Of a DNA stretch of 64,000 nucleotides, positions 36,240 to 46,433 are shown in pieces. Source of the DNA: Candidimonas sp. SYP-B2681. GTDB taxonomy: Bacteria; Pseudomonadota; Gammaproteobacteria; Burkholderiales; Burkholderiaceae_B. The stretch lies in NCBI RefSeq assembly GCF_003971065.1, contig NZ_RYDV01000006.1:124001-188000 (forward strand). The letters run 5' to 3'. A model generated the notes under the pieces. That model did not search any database. It saw only the letters and a list, made by a program, of their open reading frames with translations, and had not been told where the DNA came from. The position numbers and the translations under genes were made by a program. The number at the start of each line of letters is the position of its first letter. Position 1 is the first letter of the stretch.

Positions 36240-37835
36240 GTGTCATCCAACTTATTCTGGAATTTCCCCAACCAAAGCCAACGCATGCCTGTACTGGCGC
36301 CCAACGCCGTAAGCACGTCGCAGCCCCTGGCTGCCCAAGCTGGTTTACGTATGCTTTTGGCGGGCGGAAACGCCATCGACGCCGCCCTGGCGGCAGCCAT
36401 TACGCTGACGGTCGTCGAGCCCGTCATGAACGGCATTGGTGGTGACGCCTTTGCATTGGTGTGGGATCAAGGTCAACTACATGCGCTGAATGCGTCGGGC
36501 CGTGCGCCAGCGGCCTGGACACCGGAACGTTTCGCGGGCCGCGATGCGATGCCGGAATTAGGCTGGGATACGGTCACGGTTCCGGGCCAGGTCGCCGGCT
36601 GGGCCGAGCTTTCCAAGCGCTTCGGAAATCTGCCCTTTGCCAGCTTGTTCGAACCCGCCATCGGCTACGCAACTAACGGTTTTGCCGTATCGCCGGTTAT
36701 TGCACGGCAGTGGGCAACACAAGCGCCGCGTCTTAAAGACCAACCCGGTTTCGCGGAAGCGTTTCTTCCTAATGGGGCTGCGCCCACGGCCGGCGATATC
36801 TGGCGCTTTCCCGCACAGGCCCGCACCCTTCAACGCATTGCCGACACACTGGGCCGAGATTTCTACGAAGGCGAACTGGCCGACCGGATTTCCGCGTTTG
36901 CCGCGCAAACCGGCGGCACAATGGTCGCTGCCGATCTACAGAACAATTCCTGCGATTGGGTAGAACCCATCGCCATGCAGTATCGGGGCGACTACCTGCT
37001 GCATGAGTTGCCTCCGAATGGACAAGGCATTGCCGCGCTGATGGCCCTGGGCATGCTCGACACCTTCGACCCACCGCAGGCCGACGACCCCATTGGTTTA
37101 TTCCACCTGCCAATCGAGGCAATGAAACTGGCCTTCGCCGATCTGCACCAGCATGTTGCCGACCCCATCGGCATGGGCGACCTGACCGCGCAAATGTTGG
37201 ACCCTGCCTATTTGCGCCGTCGCGCAGCGCTGATTGACCACAAGCGCGCCGCTACACCTATTGCCGGCTTGCCGGAACAAGGAGGCACGGTCTACCTTAC
37301 TGCCGCCGACAGCAGTGGCATGATGGTGTCCTTCATTCAATCGAATTATCACGGTTTCGGATCGGGCGTGGTCGTGCCCGACACCGGCATCGCGCTGCAT
37401 AATCGCGGCCGCAATTTTTCATTGATTCCGGGTCACCGCAACCAGGTCGCACCGAACAAGCGCCCTATGCACACCATTATTCCCGCTTTCATCACACGCA
37501 AGGGCCAACCTTTCGCCAGCTTTGGGGTCATGGGCGGCAACATGCAGGCTCAGGGTCACGTACAGATGATGCAACAACTGGTGGACTTGCAGCGCAACCC
37601 CCAGGCGGCAATCGATGCACCAAGGTTTCGCGTAGAGCCCGGCCCGCGGGTAATGCTTGAATCGCGTGTCCCCACGTCGACACTTGAAGTCTTGCAAGCC
37701 GCCGGCCATCGTATCGAGCCGCAAAGCCCCGACAGCCTGGACTTCGGCGCCGCGCAAGTGATTCTGCGTCAAGAACATGGCGGTTATATCGCCGCATCAG
37801 ATCCCCGTCGAGACGGGCAAGCAGTCGGATACTAA
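36240..37835 (+). CDS. Gamma-glutamyltransferase-like hydrolase, cytosolic
   Basis: 531 residues starting at GTG after an AGAGAG region. It shows the Ntn-hydrolase GGT layout: AAQAGLRMLLAGGNAIDAALAAAITLTVVEPVMNGIGGDAFAL, then the autocleavage point at GGTVYLTAADSSG (candidate nucleophile T350), SNYHGFGSGVVVPDTGI and a C-terminal small subunit. The usual TTH at the cleavage site reads TVY here. There is no signal peptide, unlike periplasmic GGT, so it is predicted to be cytoplasmic. It could remove a gamma-glutamyl group or act as an acylase. Flanked by two Bug receptors, it probably acts on an imported amide. Confidence 0.85.
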   Translation: MSSNLFWNFPNQSQRMPVLAPNAVSTSQPLAAQAGLRMLLAGGNAIDAALAAAITLTVVEPVMNGIGGDAFALVWDQGQLHALNASGRAPAAWTPERFAGRDAMPELGWDTVTVPGQVAGWAELSKRFGNLPFASLFEPAIGYATNGFAVSPVIARQWATQAPRLKDQPGFAEAFLPNGAAPTAGDIWRFPAQARTLQRIADTLGRDFYEGELADRISAFAAQTGGTMVAADLQNNSCDWVEPIAMQYRGDYLLHELPPNGQGIAALMALGMLDTFDPPQADDPIGLFHLPIEAMKLAFADLHQHVADPIGMGDLTAQMLDPAYLRRRAALIDHKRAATPIAGLPEQGGTVYLTAADSSGMMVSFIQSNYHGFGSGVVVPDTGIALHNRGRNFSLIPGHRNQVAPNKRPMHTIIPAFITRKGQPFASFGVMGGNMQAQGHVQMMQQLVDLQRNPQAAIDAPRFRVEPGPRVMLESRVPTSTLEVLQAAGHRIEPQSPDSLDFGAAQVILRQEHGGYIAASDPRRDGQAVGY

Positions 37836-37869
37836 ACCGACCCATAATGCAGCAAAAGAGGAGACAACG

Positions 37870-38874
37870 ATGATAATGAAACACACGCCCCGAGGCGGAA
37901 ACGCGCTTAAACGTTTGGCGTATGCCACACTCGCCACGCTGGCAACGGTGATGACGGCGCACGCCGCTGCCTACCCCGATAAGCCCATCACCCTGGTTGT
38001 GCCTTTCCCCCCCGCGGGCACGACTGATATCGCAGCCCGCACCATAGCCCAGGCCATGGAAGCCAAATTGGGGCAAACCATCGTTGTCGAGAATCGCGCA
38101 GGTGCGGGCGGCAACATTGGCATGGGCGTCGTTGCGCGGGCCAAGCCCGACGGCTACACCATAGGTATGGGAACGATAGGCACACAAGCCATCAATCAGT
38201 TCCTTTACAAAGACATGTCCTTCAATCCCGAAAAGGATTTTGAGCCTATTGCGCTGGTCGTGACCACACCCAATATTCTTGCGGTCAATGCAAAATCGGA
38301 CATCAAGAACCTGAAGGATTTGGTCGATGCGGCAAAGGCGGCGAAAGATTCCAAGCTGACTTACGCCACGCCCGGCGTCGGCTCATCGGTTCACCTGACC
38401 GGCGCCTACCTCGAACAAGTCGCTGGTATCGAGATGCTGCACATTCCCTTCAAAGGGGTTTCGGCGTCCATGCCCGCCCTGATCGGCGGCCAGGTCTCCA
38501 TACTGATAGACAATTTACCCAGCACCTTGGCGCAGGTCAAAGACGGATCCAAAATTCGTGGAATTGCGGTTACCTCGGCTAAGCGGTCCCCATCCGCCCC
38601 TGATATCCCCACGGTTGCCGAGTCCGGCTATCCAAGCGTCGACGTAACCGCCTGGTTTGCGCTTTACGCGCCTAAAGGCACACCTAAAGAAGCCGTCGAC
38701 AAATTGATCGGTGCTGCAAAAGAAGCCCTGGCTTCCCCGGAACTACAGGCGAAATACATCGCCATGGGCGCACAGGCAGGCACGCTGGTCGGCGATGACC
38801 TGGCGGCTTTCGAGCGCAAAGAACGCGAGCGCTGGGGCAAGCTGGTCAAAGACCGCGACATCAAGACGCAGTAA
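37870..38874 (+). CDS. Bug-family TTT periplasmic substrate-binding protein
   Basis: 334 residues from ATG 37870, six bases after GAGGAGA (ATG 37876 is an alternative; the long frame from 37777 overlaps the GGT gene). Signal peptide to AHAAAYPDKP (about residue 38), ITLVVPFPPAGTTDIAAR, AKPDGYTIGMG and TYATPGVGSSVHLTG. PPAGTTD replaces the usual PGGxTD at the ligand loop. It sits 34 bp after the GGT-like gene and 54 bp before the ThDP enzyme. Confidence 0.92.
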   Translation: MIMKHTPRGGNALKRLAYATLATLATVMTAHAAAYPDKPITLVVPFPPAGTTDIAARTIAQAMEAKLGQTIVVENRAGAGGNIGMGVVARAKPDGYTIGMGTIGTQAINQFLYKDMSFNPEKDFEPIALVVTTPNILAVNAKSDIKNLKDLVDAAKAAKDSKLTYATPGVGSSVHLTGAYLEQVAGIEMLHIPFKGVSASMPALIGGQVSILIDNLPSTLAQVKDGSKIRGIAVTSAKRSPSAPDIPTVAESGYPSVDVTAWFALYAPKGTPKEAVDKLIGAAKEALASPELQAKYIAMGAQAGTLVGDDLAAFERKERERWGKLVKDRDIKTQ

Positions 38875-38928
38875 TTCCAGCTTGTCATCGATCCACTTTT
38901 AATCCATCAGAAACGAAAGGTTTTACCC

Positions 38929-40476
38929 ATGAATGGTGCAGATAGTCTTTGCGACACGTTATTGGCGAACGATGTTGATGTATGTTTTGCGAATCCCGGT
39001 ACATCGGAAATGCATTTTGTAGCGGCCCTGGACAAGAAACCCCAGATGCGCTGCATTCTGGGCCTATTCGAAGGGGTCGTCACCGGGGCCGCCGACGGTT
39101 ATGCGCGCATGGCCGACAAACCCGCCGCAACGCTACTTCACCTTGGTCCCGGCCTGGCCAATGGCCTTGCCAACATTCATAATGCGCGTCGCGCCAACAC
39201 CCCGATGATCAACATCGTTGGGGACCATGCGACCCATCATCTGCAATACGACGCCCCGCTGACCAGCGACATTGAAAGCCTGGCCCGGCCGATGTCCAAC
39301 TGGGTACACCGCATACAGTCGTCCGACGACGTTTCCCCATCGGCTGCAGCGGCGGTTGAAGCCGCCCGCAGCGGCCCTGGTGGCATCGCAACACTGATAC
39401 TGCCCGCCGATGCTGCCTGGGCGAACGCTCCGGCGGCCATACAGCGCGCTGCGGTTGCGGCACTGGCCCCAGTCGATTCAGACGCGTTGCAGGCGGCGGC
39501 CGCAGCCTTGCGCAACGGCCGCAAAACCGTCATTTTGCTATCAGGCAAAGCCTTGCGCGGCAAGGCGCTGGAAACCGCCAGCCGCATCGCTATTAAGACC
39601 GGCGCGCGCCTGATGGCTCAGCAATCCAACGCGCGAGTCGAACGCGGCGCCGGGCGTGTCATGATCGACCGCATACCTTTCAGCGTCGACCTTGCCCTTA
39701 AGGCGCTCGAAGGCACAGAGCAACTGATACTGATCGGCGCCAAGGTACCAGTGGCGTTTTTTGCCTATCCCGGCAAACCCGGTGTACTCGTGCCCGACAG
39801 TTGCCAAAACATCCCACTGACCCGCGCCGGCGACGATCTGGGCCAGGCACTGGAAGCGCTCGCCGACGCGGTAGGCGCCGACAGTACCATCGTTCCGTTC
39901 ACGTCGGAGCGCACAGCAACGCAATTACCCACCGGAGCACTGAACGCCGCGGCCATTATTCAGACCATCGGCGTGCTAAGCCCTGAAAACGCCATTATTT
40001 GTGATGAATCGGTCAGTTCCGGACGTGATTCGTTCAAATCTACCTTTGGTGCAGCACCTCACGATTTTTTGCAGATTACCGGTGGTGCAATCGGTATTGG
40101 CATCCCCATGGCTACCGGCGCAGCCGTGGCCTGCCCCGACCGAAAAGTCATACTGATGCAGGCCGACGGCAGTGGCATGTATACCTTGCAAGGCCTATGG
40201 ACCCAGGCCCGCGAGCAACTTGACGTCATCACCATCATTTTCGCGAACCGCAGTTATGCCATTCTGCACAACGAATTGAAAATGGTCGGCGCTGGCGAAC
40301 CGGGGCGCAATGCTCGCCGGATGCTGGATCTGGATAACCCCACCTTCGATTGGGTACATATGGCCAAGGCCGCCGGCGTCGAGGCGGCCCGCGCCACCGA
40401 TGCCACCGGCTTCGCCGACCTGTTGCGCTCGGCACTCGCGCGCAAGGGCCCGTTTCTGATCGAAGCGGTGATCTAG
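38929..40476 (+). CDS. ThDP-dependent enzyme, acetolactate synthase large-subunit-like
   Basis: 515 residues, three-domain ThDP enzyme. The Pyr domain glutamate is in LGLFEGVVTGAADGYARM (E48). The ThDP/Mg motif reads MQADGSGMYTLQGLW in place of canonical GDG, followed by FANRSYAIL. It is shorter than IlvB and has no small-subunit neighbour. Members of this branch are variously annotated as acetolactate synthase-like or benzoylformate decarboxylase-like, with few tested. By position it is the last enzyme of the Bug-GGT-Bug operon, perhaps decarboxylating a 2-oxo acid product. A terminator hairpin follows. Confidence 0.86.
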   Translation: MNGADSLCDTLLANDVDVCFANPGTSEMHFVAALDKKPQMRCILGLFEGVVTGAADGYARMADKPAATLLHLGPGLANGLANIHNARRANTPMINIVGDHATHHLQYDAPLTSDIESLARPMSNWVHRIQSSDDVSPSAAAAVEAARSGPGGIATLILPADAAWANAPAAIQRAAVAALAPVDSDALQAAAAALRNGRKTVILLSGKALRGKALETASRIAIKTGARLMAQQSNARVERGAGRVMIDRIPFSVDLALKALEGTEQLILIGAKVPVAFFAYPGKPGVLVPDSCQNIPLTRAGDDLGQALEALADAVGADSTIVPFTSERTATQLPTGALNAAAIIQTIGVLSPENAIICDESVSSGRDSFKSTFGAAPHDFLQITGGAIGIGIPMATGAAVACPDRKVILMQADGSGMYTLQGLWTQAREQLDVITIIFANRSYAILHNELKMVGAGEPGRNARRMLDLDNPTFDWVHMAKAAGVEAARATDATGFADLLRSALARKGPFLIEAVI

Positions 40477-40500
40477 CGACCAGACCTGCAAAAAGAAAGC

Positions 40501-40520
40501 ACGGCGGCATTTGCCGCCGT
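40501..40520. terminator. Bidirectional hairpin terminator
   Basis: ACGGCGGCA and TGCCGCCGT form a perfect 9-bp stem with a two-base loop, followed by TTTC on the plus strand. It separates the convergent ThDP-enzyme gene (stop 40476) and nadE (stop 40531). Confidence 0.65.
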
Positions 40521-40530
40521 TTCAGACACT

Positions 40531-41367
40531 CTAGGCAGACGGAGCCACCGGCAAGGCACGCTTGTGCGCGGTATTCCGGTACGTTCGCAACACAACGTCG
40601 TACACCTTTTCCGCAACGTCTTTGCCCTCCAGGAAGTCGTCGATCTCGTCGTAGGTCATGCCGAAGGCATCTTCATCCGGCTTCAAAGGCGCCAAGGTTT
40701 CCAGATCGGCAGTCGGCACCTTGAAGACCAGTTTGTCCGGCGCCCCCATTGTTTGCGCCAGTGCCCGCACCCGGCGTTTCACCAGCCCAGCCAAAGGCGT
40801 GATGTCGGCGGCGCCGTCTCCGAATTTAGTGAAGAAGCCCATCAGGGCCTCGGCGGCGTGATCGGTACCCACCACCAATCCGCTGTGCGCGCCGGCCACG
40901 GCATACTGGGCGATCATGCGCTGTCGCGCTTTGATGTTGCCCAATAGAAAGTCCTGGTGGGCGACATCACGAAACTCCACCTCGCCTTCGAGCAGCTTCG
41001 CAAGCATGGCGTCGCTTGCCGGCTTGATGTTCACCTTAACGATCTCGTCAGGCTTAATGACATCGATACATGCCTGGGCGTCATGCTCGTCTCGCTGCTC
41101 GCCGTAAGGCAGGCGCATGGCAATAAATGTGGCCTTATGACCGCGTTGGCGTGCTGTTTGCACGGCGCGTTGCGACAGCAAGCCGCCGAGCAGGGAATCC
41201 ACTCCGCCGCTGATGCCCAGAACAAGGGCATGATGCCCGGTCGATATGAGGTAATCGGCTAGAAAGTTTGTACGGCGCTCAATTTCCTGCTTGGCATCGA
41301 AAGCGCTGCTTACACGAAGTTCGGTAATGATGTCGCGCTGCGTGGCGCGTTGCTCGGGAGTTAACAC
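40531..41367 (-). CDS. nadE: Ammonia-dependent NAD synthetase NadE
   Basis: About 278 residues from GTG 41367, which follows GGAAAGGA; the frame extends to 41469 but those residues are not family-like. It has the ATP pyrophosphatase P-loop LGISGGVDSLLGG, the adenylation-site segment GTDHAAEALMGFFTKFGDGAADITPLAGL and the C-terminal DEIDDFLEGK. It lacks the glutaminase domain, so it uses ammonia to convert deamido-NAD to NAD in the cytoplasm. It is housekeeping and unrelated to the catabolic cassettes on its right. Confidence 0.93.
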   Translation of the reverse strand: MLTPEQRATQRDIITELRVSSAFDAKQEIERRTNFLADYLISTGHHALVLGISGGVDSLLGGLLSQRAVQTARQRGHKATFIAMRLPYGEQRDEHDAQACIDVIKPDEIVKVNIKPASDAMLAKLLEGEVEFRDVAHQDFLLGNIKARQRMIAQYAVAGAHSGLVVGTDHAAEALMGFFTKFGDGAADITPLAGLVKRRVRALAQTMGAPDKLVFKVPTADLETLAPLKPDEDAFGMTYDEIDDFLEGKDVAEKVYDVVLRTYRNTAHKRALPVAPSA

Positions 41368-41518
41368 GATATGTCCTTTCCGGTTGGTCTCAATACAAAA
41401 AAGAGTCGGGCGATCCGCCCTGCAGCAGAAGGTTATGATACGCGAAGTAAAGTCCGGCCACGGCATCATGACGGCATGATCCGCAACTCAATCCGAGACC
41501 TAAAACAGGATTTGCGTC

Positions 41519-42718
41519 ATGAGCTCTACCCCCTCGGCATCCGTTGTATTGGCTGCCACCTTAACGGTCCAATCATTGGCCGCCATGGCCTTGCTGACCC
41601 TTCCCGTCGTGGCCCCCTCGGTCGCTGCGGCCCTGGGCATATCGCCCGCCTACGTCGGCTTGTACATTGCCTTGGCCTATGCAGGCGCAATGGCGGCCAG
41701 TTTGCTGGCCGGAGGAGCGGTCAGGCGGTTTGGCGCAATCCGCATGAGCCAGATTGGCCTCATGCTATGCGCCACAGGCGTCGCCATGAGCACGATTGAA
41801 TCTGCGCTGGCGATGGCCATTGGGGCCGTCCTGGTCGGGCTGGGCTATGGCCCCATCACACCTTCCAGTTCCCATTTGCTGGTACGCAGCACTCCCGCAC
41901 ATCGCATGTCGCTCGTCTTTTCCATCAAGCAAACGGGCGTGCCGCTAGGCGGTGTGCTGGCCGGCGTAATCGTCCCCAGCTTGGCCGAACTGATTGGCTG
42001 GCAAGGCGCATTCCTGGCCGTAGCCGCTGCGACCATGCTTTGCGCTGCGCTTATCCAGCCGTTATGTGCCCCGCTCGACGCCGACAAAGACCGCAGCCAG
42101 CGATTATCTTTTGGCAACGGATTGACCGCGCCCCTGAAGCTGGTGTTCAGCCATCGTAGCCTGACCATCCTGGCAGCAGTCTCTTTCCTTTTTTCGATCA
42201 CACAACTGTCCCTGACCACCTATCTGGTCACGTTTTTACACGAAGACCTGAGCATCGGGCTGATCGTGGCAGGCTTTACGTTAGCCATCGCGCAGGCGGC
42301 CGGCGTCGCGGGCCGGCTTCTGTGGGGCTATATGGCCGACCGATTTCTGGGTTCGGCGAATATGCTGGCCGTTCTTGCGGTTTTGATCGCGGTCTGCGCG
42401 GTTGCGACGGCCCTGCTGCAGTACACGGATTCGAAAGTCGTCATTATCGTAGTGCTGTCGCTGTTTGGCAGCAGTGCTGTAGGCTGGAATGGCGTGTACC
42501 TGGCTGAAGTCGCACGCCAGGCCCCCACGGGTCAGGCCAGCGTTGCCACCGGCGGTACGTTGTCCATGACCTTTCTCGGTGTCGTCGTGGGGCCGCCTCT
42601 GTTTGGGGTGATCGCCACGGTTTTCGGCAGCTACAGCTTGGCCTATGCGTCGCTGATCGTACCTGCGGGCCTGTGCCTGTGGCTACTATTACGCGACCGG
42701 GCGGCCTTCATCAAGTAG
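41519..42718 (+). CDS. MFS transporter
   Basis: 399 residues, about 12 membrane segments. The loop 2-3 region GGAVRRFGAIRMSQIGLM and the helix-4/5 segment SLVFSIKQTGVPLGGVLAGVIVP resemble the CynX/NimT-like and related MFS branches. No linked enzyme indicates the substrate. It is convergent with the LysR gene at 42824. ACAGGA lies before the ATG at 41519. Confidence 0.86.
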   Translation: MSSTPSASVVLAATLTVQSLAAMALLTLPVVAPSVAAALGISPAYVGLYIALAYAGAMAASLLAGGAVRRFGAIRMSQIGLMLCATGVAMSTIESALAMAIGAVLVGLGYGPITPSSSHLLVRSTPAHRMSLVFSIKQTGVPLGGVLAGVIVPSLAELIGWQGAFLAVAAATMLCAALIQPLCAPLDADKDRSQRLSFGNGLTAPLKLVFSHRSLTILAAVSFLFSITQLSLTTYLVTFLHEDLSIGLIVAGFTLAIAQAAGVAGRLLWGYMADRFLGSANMLAVLAVLIAVCAVATALLQYTDSKVVIIVVLSLFGSSAVGWNGVYLAEVARQAPTGQASVATGGTLSMTFLGVVVGPPLFGVIATVFGSYSLAYASLIVPAGLCLWLLLRDRAAFIK

Positions 42719-42823
42719 TCCGGTCGCTATGGCGAACGTGCAGTTTGTCGGCTTTGCTTGCCTTACGGCAGTAATGCCGCTGCTTCGACATGGCGTTCAC
42801 GTTTGATTCCGGGACGGAAGGAA

Positions 42824-43720
42824 TCAGTCGCCATCGCCCTGCACTGCCGTTTGAAGAATCTTGGCCAATTGCCGGGCAGCCGGGCCCATATTGGCTTCGT
42901 TTCCGAAGGTAAGGTATAGCGATACGCGTCGCAGTTGCCCTTCGTTCAAGGGTAGCGGCCATAAGCTGCCCTGTTCCAAATGCTTAGCGATCAAATGGCG
43001 CGGTAGCCACGCAAAACCCAGTCCGTCTGCAACCATGGCGGCGGAAGTTTCCATGCTGCTTACCGTCCAGCGCTGCGCCGATCCCAACCAGCCTTCGTCG
43101 CGCGGGCTAATGGTGCCCGAATCCCGCAAGACTATCTGCATTTCTCGCTTCAGGTCTTCAGAACTTAAGCTTCGCCCCAAGCGATGCAGAGCATGGTCGG
43201 GGTGCGCGACAGCAATAAAATCGACATTAAGCAGCAGATCGCCCAAGTATCCGGCGGGCACACGCGTACCGACCAGGATATCGGCGCGTTGTTCCAAAAG
43301 CGCCTCATCAGCCCCAGACAACACCACTTCGCTTAGTTGTACGCGGGTTTGCGGCGCCACCCGCGTGAACTGACTTAAGGCCTGCAATAGCACCGGAGTG
43401 GGAAACGCCACGTCGACGACTAGCCTTAGCTCGGCCTCCCAGCCTTGTTCGAGCCGTCTGGCCAGCTGCTCCAGTTGCTGCGCATCGGATAAGAGCTCGC
43501 GCGCAGCGGCGAGCAACGCTTTGCCGTTTTCAGTAAGCCGGGCTTTTCGGCCGTCGATGATCAAGAGCGATACACCCAACTGCTCCTGCAGCCGGGCTGC
43601 CGTATAGCTGATGGACGACTGGCTGCGATGCAGCGCTTCGGCCGCCTGCGCAAAGCCGCCGTACTGCACGATGGCCTGCAGTACACGCCACTGCTCCAGT
43701 GTGGTCTTCAGCCCTTGCAT
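42824..43720 (-). CDS. LysR-family regulator divergent from pirin gene
   Basis: About 298 residues from ATG 43720 (MQGLKTTLEQWRVLQAIVQYGG); the upstream start at 43759 is less family-like. The helix-turn-helix pattern FAQAAEALHRSQSSISYTAARLQEQLGV is clear. The effector domain ends near residue 290. It diverges from the pirin gene at 43873 across a 152-bp, strongly A/T-rich gap. This LysR-pirin pairing is common in proteobacteria, and regulation of the pirin gene is likely. Confidence 0.88.
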   Translation of the reverse strand: MQGLKTTLEQWRVLQAIVQYGGFAQAAEALHRSQSSISYTAARLQEQLGVSLLIIDGRKARLTENGKALLAAARELLSDAQQLEQLARRLEQGWEAELRLVVDVAFPTPVLLQALSQFTRVAPQTRVQLSEVVLSGADEALLEQRADILVGTRVPAGYLGDLLLNVDFIAVAHPDHALHRLGRSLSSEDLKREMQIVLRDSGTISPRDEGWLGSAQRWTVSSMETSAAMVADGLGFAWLPRHLIAKHLEQGSLWPLPLNEGQLRRVSLYLTFGNEANMGPAARQLAKILQTAVQGDGD

Positions 43721-43872
43721 GGCACGTCCTTTTAGTAATTGAATGCCGTTCTGAGCCACTTAAACATCGAATTAATCGATATTTAACGCCAGTATTTTGC
43801 GCTATTTTATCAATTAAATAAATATTAAACTGGATTCATTGGAGCAGAACTTCTACAAAACTGGAGAAACTA
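43721..43872. promoter_or_regulatory. A/T-rich divergent promoter region between LysR and pirin genes
   Basis: The stretch at about 43768-43832 is conspicuously A/T-rich compared with its surroundings and carries several TTAAT/ATTAA repeats, including ATCGAATTAATCGAT. It must hold both promoters and probably the LysR operator. Individual sites cannot be fixed by eye. Confidence 0.4.
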
Positions 43873-44571
43873 ATGATCGAAATCCGTAAAGCGGCTGACC
43901 GCGGCCATGCACGACACGGTTGGTTAAACAGCCACCACACATTTTCATTTGCCGAATACTACGACCAGCGCCATATGGGCTGGAGCAATTTGCGTGTGAT
44001 CAATGACGACACCGTGCAGCCTGGCGAGGGTTTTGGCACCCATGCCCACCGCGACATGGAGATCATTTCTTATGTATTGGAAGGCGCCCTGGAACACAAA
44101 GACTCGATGGGGTCAGGTTCCGTTATCCGTCCAGGCGATGTCCAGGTCATGAGCGCGGGCACCGGTGTGCGTCATAGTGAATTCAACCACTCACACACCG
44201 AACCGGTCCACTTCCTGCAAATTTGGATCACGCCCAAATTTTCCGGCATTAAGCCGAATTATCAGGAAAAACGTTATTCACAGGAAGAAAAGCGCGGCAC
44301 ATTGCGCTTGGTCGCTTCGCCCGATGGCGGCGACGGATCATTGACCATCGCGCAGGATGCCAAGGTATATGCGGGCTTGCTGGATGGCGCCGAACGTATC
44401 GAACACGCCATCGCAGTCGGCCGCCACGCCTACCTGCATGTCGCCCGCGGCGAATTGACGCTTAACGGTCAAGCGCTCACCGCCGGCGATGGGGTGAAAA
44501 TTTCCGACGAAACCATGCTTACGCTGTCCGACGGCAACAAGGCAGAAGTACTACTGTTCGACCTGGTTTAG
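43873..44571 (+). CDS. Pirin-family protein (YhhW-type quercetinase-like)
   Basis: 232 residues, the shorter pirin form. It begins [30 protein letters not shown], has the metal-site segment [26 protein letters not shown], and ends in a second cupin without a full metal set. YhhW-type members can show quercetin 2,3-dioxygenase activity; the physiological role is uncertain. GGAGAAAC precedes the start. Its stop overlaps the stop of convergent ilvD by four bases. It differs in length and domain balance from the pirin at 12148. Confidence 0.9.
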   Translation: MIEIRKAADRGHARHGWLNSHHTFSFAEYYDQRHMGWSNLRVINDDTVQPGEGFGTHAHRDMEIISYVLEGALEHKDSMGSGSVIRPGDVQVMSAGTGVRHSEFNHSHTEPVHFLQIWITPKFSGIKPNYQEKRYSQEEKRGTLRLVASPDGGDGSLTIAQDAKVYAGLLDGAERIEHAIAVGRHAYLHVARGELTLNGQALTAGDGVKISDETMLTLSDGNKAEVLLFDLV

Positions 44572-46253
44572 AACCGGTCGAGTACCGCCCCCGTGCTCGC
44601 GGTGGACGCATTGAAGGCGAACTTCGCCTGAACGCCGCGAGTGTAACGAGGTGCCGGTGCCTTCCACTTGGCAAGGCGCGTTGCAATCTCTTCCGCTGGC
44701 ACGTTAAGTTCCAGCAGTTGCTGATGCGCATCGATGGTGATTGAATCGCCCTCGTGCACAACGGCGATAACACCACCCGCAGCGGCCTCGGGGGCAACGT
44801 GGCCCACCACCATGCCCCAGGTTCCACCTGAAAAGCGGCCGTCGGTGATAAGACCAACGGAATCACCTAGACCGGCGCCGATCAGAGCCCCCGTTGGCGC
44901 CAGCATTTCGGGCATGCCGGGACCACCCTTGGGCCCGAGGTAGCGCAAGACCATGACGTCGCCGGCTTTGATCTTGCCGTCAAGAATGGCCTGCAAGGCG
45001 GACTGTTCGTCGTCGAACACCCGCGCCGGCCCTGTTATGACGGGATTCTTCAGGCCGGTGATTTTGGCGACAGCACCTTCGGGCGACAGGTTTCCTTTCA
45101 GGATGGCCAGATGGCCTTCTTTGTAAAGCGCCTTGTCGATCGGGAAAATAACATTTTGATCCGCACTCGGCGTGCTGGGAACGTCTTTCAAAAGTTCTGC
45201 GATCGTCTGTCCGGTAATGGTGATGCAATCCCCATTGATGAGGCCGGCATCCAGCAATATCTTCATGACTTGTGGAACACCGCCAGCCTTGTGGAAATCG
45301 ACCGCCAGGAAATGGCCGCTAGGCTTCAAATCGCAAATAACCGGCACACGCCTGCGCACCCGTTCGAAGTCGTCGATGGTCCATTCCACCTCAGCGGCAT
45401 GGGCAATGGCCAGAATATGCAGCACGGCATTGGTCGATCCACCCGTGGCCATGATCACGCTTACGGCGTTTTCAATTGATTCGCGCGTCACGATATCGCG
45501 CGGCTTCAGATCAAGCTCGATGGCTTTAAGCAGTACACGGGCCGATTCGGCGGCCGAAAGCGTTTTTTCGTCGTGCACGTTCGCCATGGTCGACGAATAC
45601 GGCAGGCTCATGCCCAGCGCCTCGAACGAGGAGCTCATGGTGTTAGCGGTATACATGCCGCCACAGGAACCTGGTCCGGGAATGGCGTGCAGCTCGATTT
45701 GCTTGAGTTCTTCGTCGCTCATGCGACCCGCAGCGTTCTCGCCTACGGCTTCGAATACGCTGACAATGTTCAGGTCTTTATTGTTCAGACGGCCCGGAAG
45801 AATGGTGCCGCCATACACATAGATAGCCGGCACATTGGCGCGCAGCATTCCCATCATGCCGCCCGGCATATTCTTGTCGCAGCCACCAATTACGACGACG
45901 CCGTCCATCCATTGCCCCTGCACACAGGTTTCAACGCAGTCAGCGATAACTTCGCGAGACACCAGTGAATATTTCATCCCCTCGGTGCCCATGGCCATAC
46001 CGTCAGAAATTGTGGGCGTACCGAACACTTGCGCGTTGCCACCCGACGATTCGATAGCTTCAATTGCCGCGTCGGCAAGCTTTTGCAAACCACTATTGCA
46101 CGGAGTGATCGTGCTGTAGCCGTTGGCGATCCCTACCATTGGCTTCTGGAAATCTTCTTCTTTGTAGCCCAGAGCGTAGTACATGGAGCGGTTCGGTGCA
46201 CGGGCGGCACCCTGAGTAATATTGGCAGACCGCAAGCGTTTAGATGTGCTCAT
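44568..46253 (-). CDS. ilvD: Dihydroxy-acid dehydratase IlvD
   Basis: 561 residues, the usual length. Cluster-binding cysteines lie in [26 protein letters not shown] and [16 protein letters not shown], and the C-terminus has [12 protein letters not shown]. This is the canonical branched-chain amino acid enzyme dehydrating 2,3-dihydroxy-isovalerate and -methylvalerate. AAGGAAAG precedes the start at 46253. It stands alone, not in an ilv operon. Compare the divergent sugar-acid-type homologue at 16905. Confidence 0.93.
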   Translation of the reverse strand: MSTSKRLRSANITQGAARAPNRSMYYALGYKEEDFQKPMVGIANGYSTITPCNSGLQKLADAAIEAIESSGGNAQVFGTPTISDGMAMGTEGMKYSLVSREVIADCVETCVQGQWMDGVVVIGGCDKNMPGGMMGMLRANVPAIYVYGGTILPGRLNNKDLNIVSVFEAVGENAAGRMSDEELKQIELHAIPGPGSCGGMYTANTMSSSFEALGMSLPYSSTMANVHDEKTLSAAESARVLLKAIELDLKPRDIVTRESIENAVSVIMATGGSTNAVLHILAIAHAAEVEWTIDDFERVRRRVPVICDLKPSGHFLAVDFHKAGGVPQVMKILLDAGLINGDCITITGQTIAELLKDVPSTPSADQNVIFPIDKALYKEGHLAILKGNLSPEGAVAKITGLKNPVITGPARVFDDEQSALQAILDGKIKAGDVMVLRYLGPKGGPGMPEMLAPTGALIGAGLGDSVGLITDGRFSGGTWGMVVGHVAPEAAAGGVIAVVHEGDSITIDAHQQLLELNVPAEEIATRLAKWKAPAPRYTRGVQAKFAFNASTASTGAVLDRF

Positions 46254-46433
46254 TTCTTTCCTTTGCTGAATAAAGAACCATGCACAGCTAATGGCTAGTC
46301 ATGGATCGAAAAAAGAGTTTACCCCCTGAAGTGGGCGCTCGTCGCCATCATGATAATGAACAAGCGGCATTGATGCCGAAACAGGCGCTATCCCGCATAA
46401 TATGCCGGAACAAACCAAAAGAAGGGAGACGAT

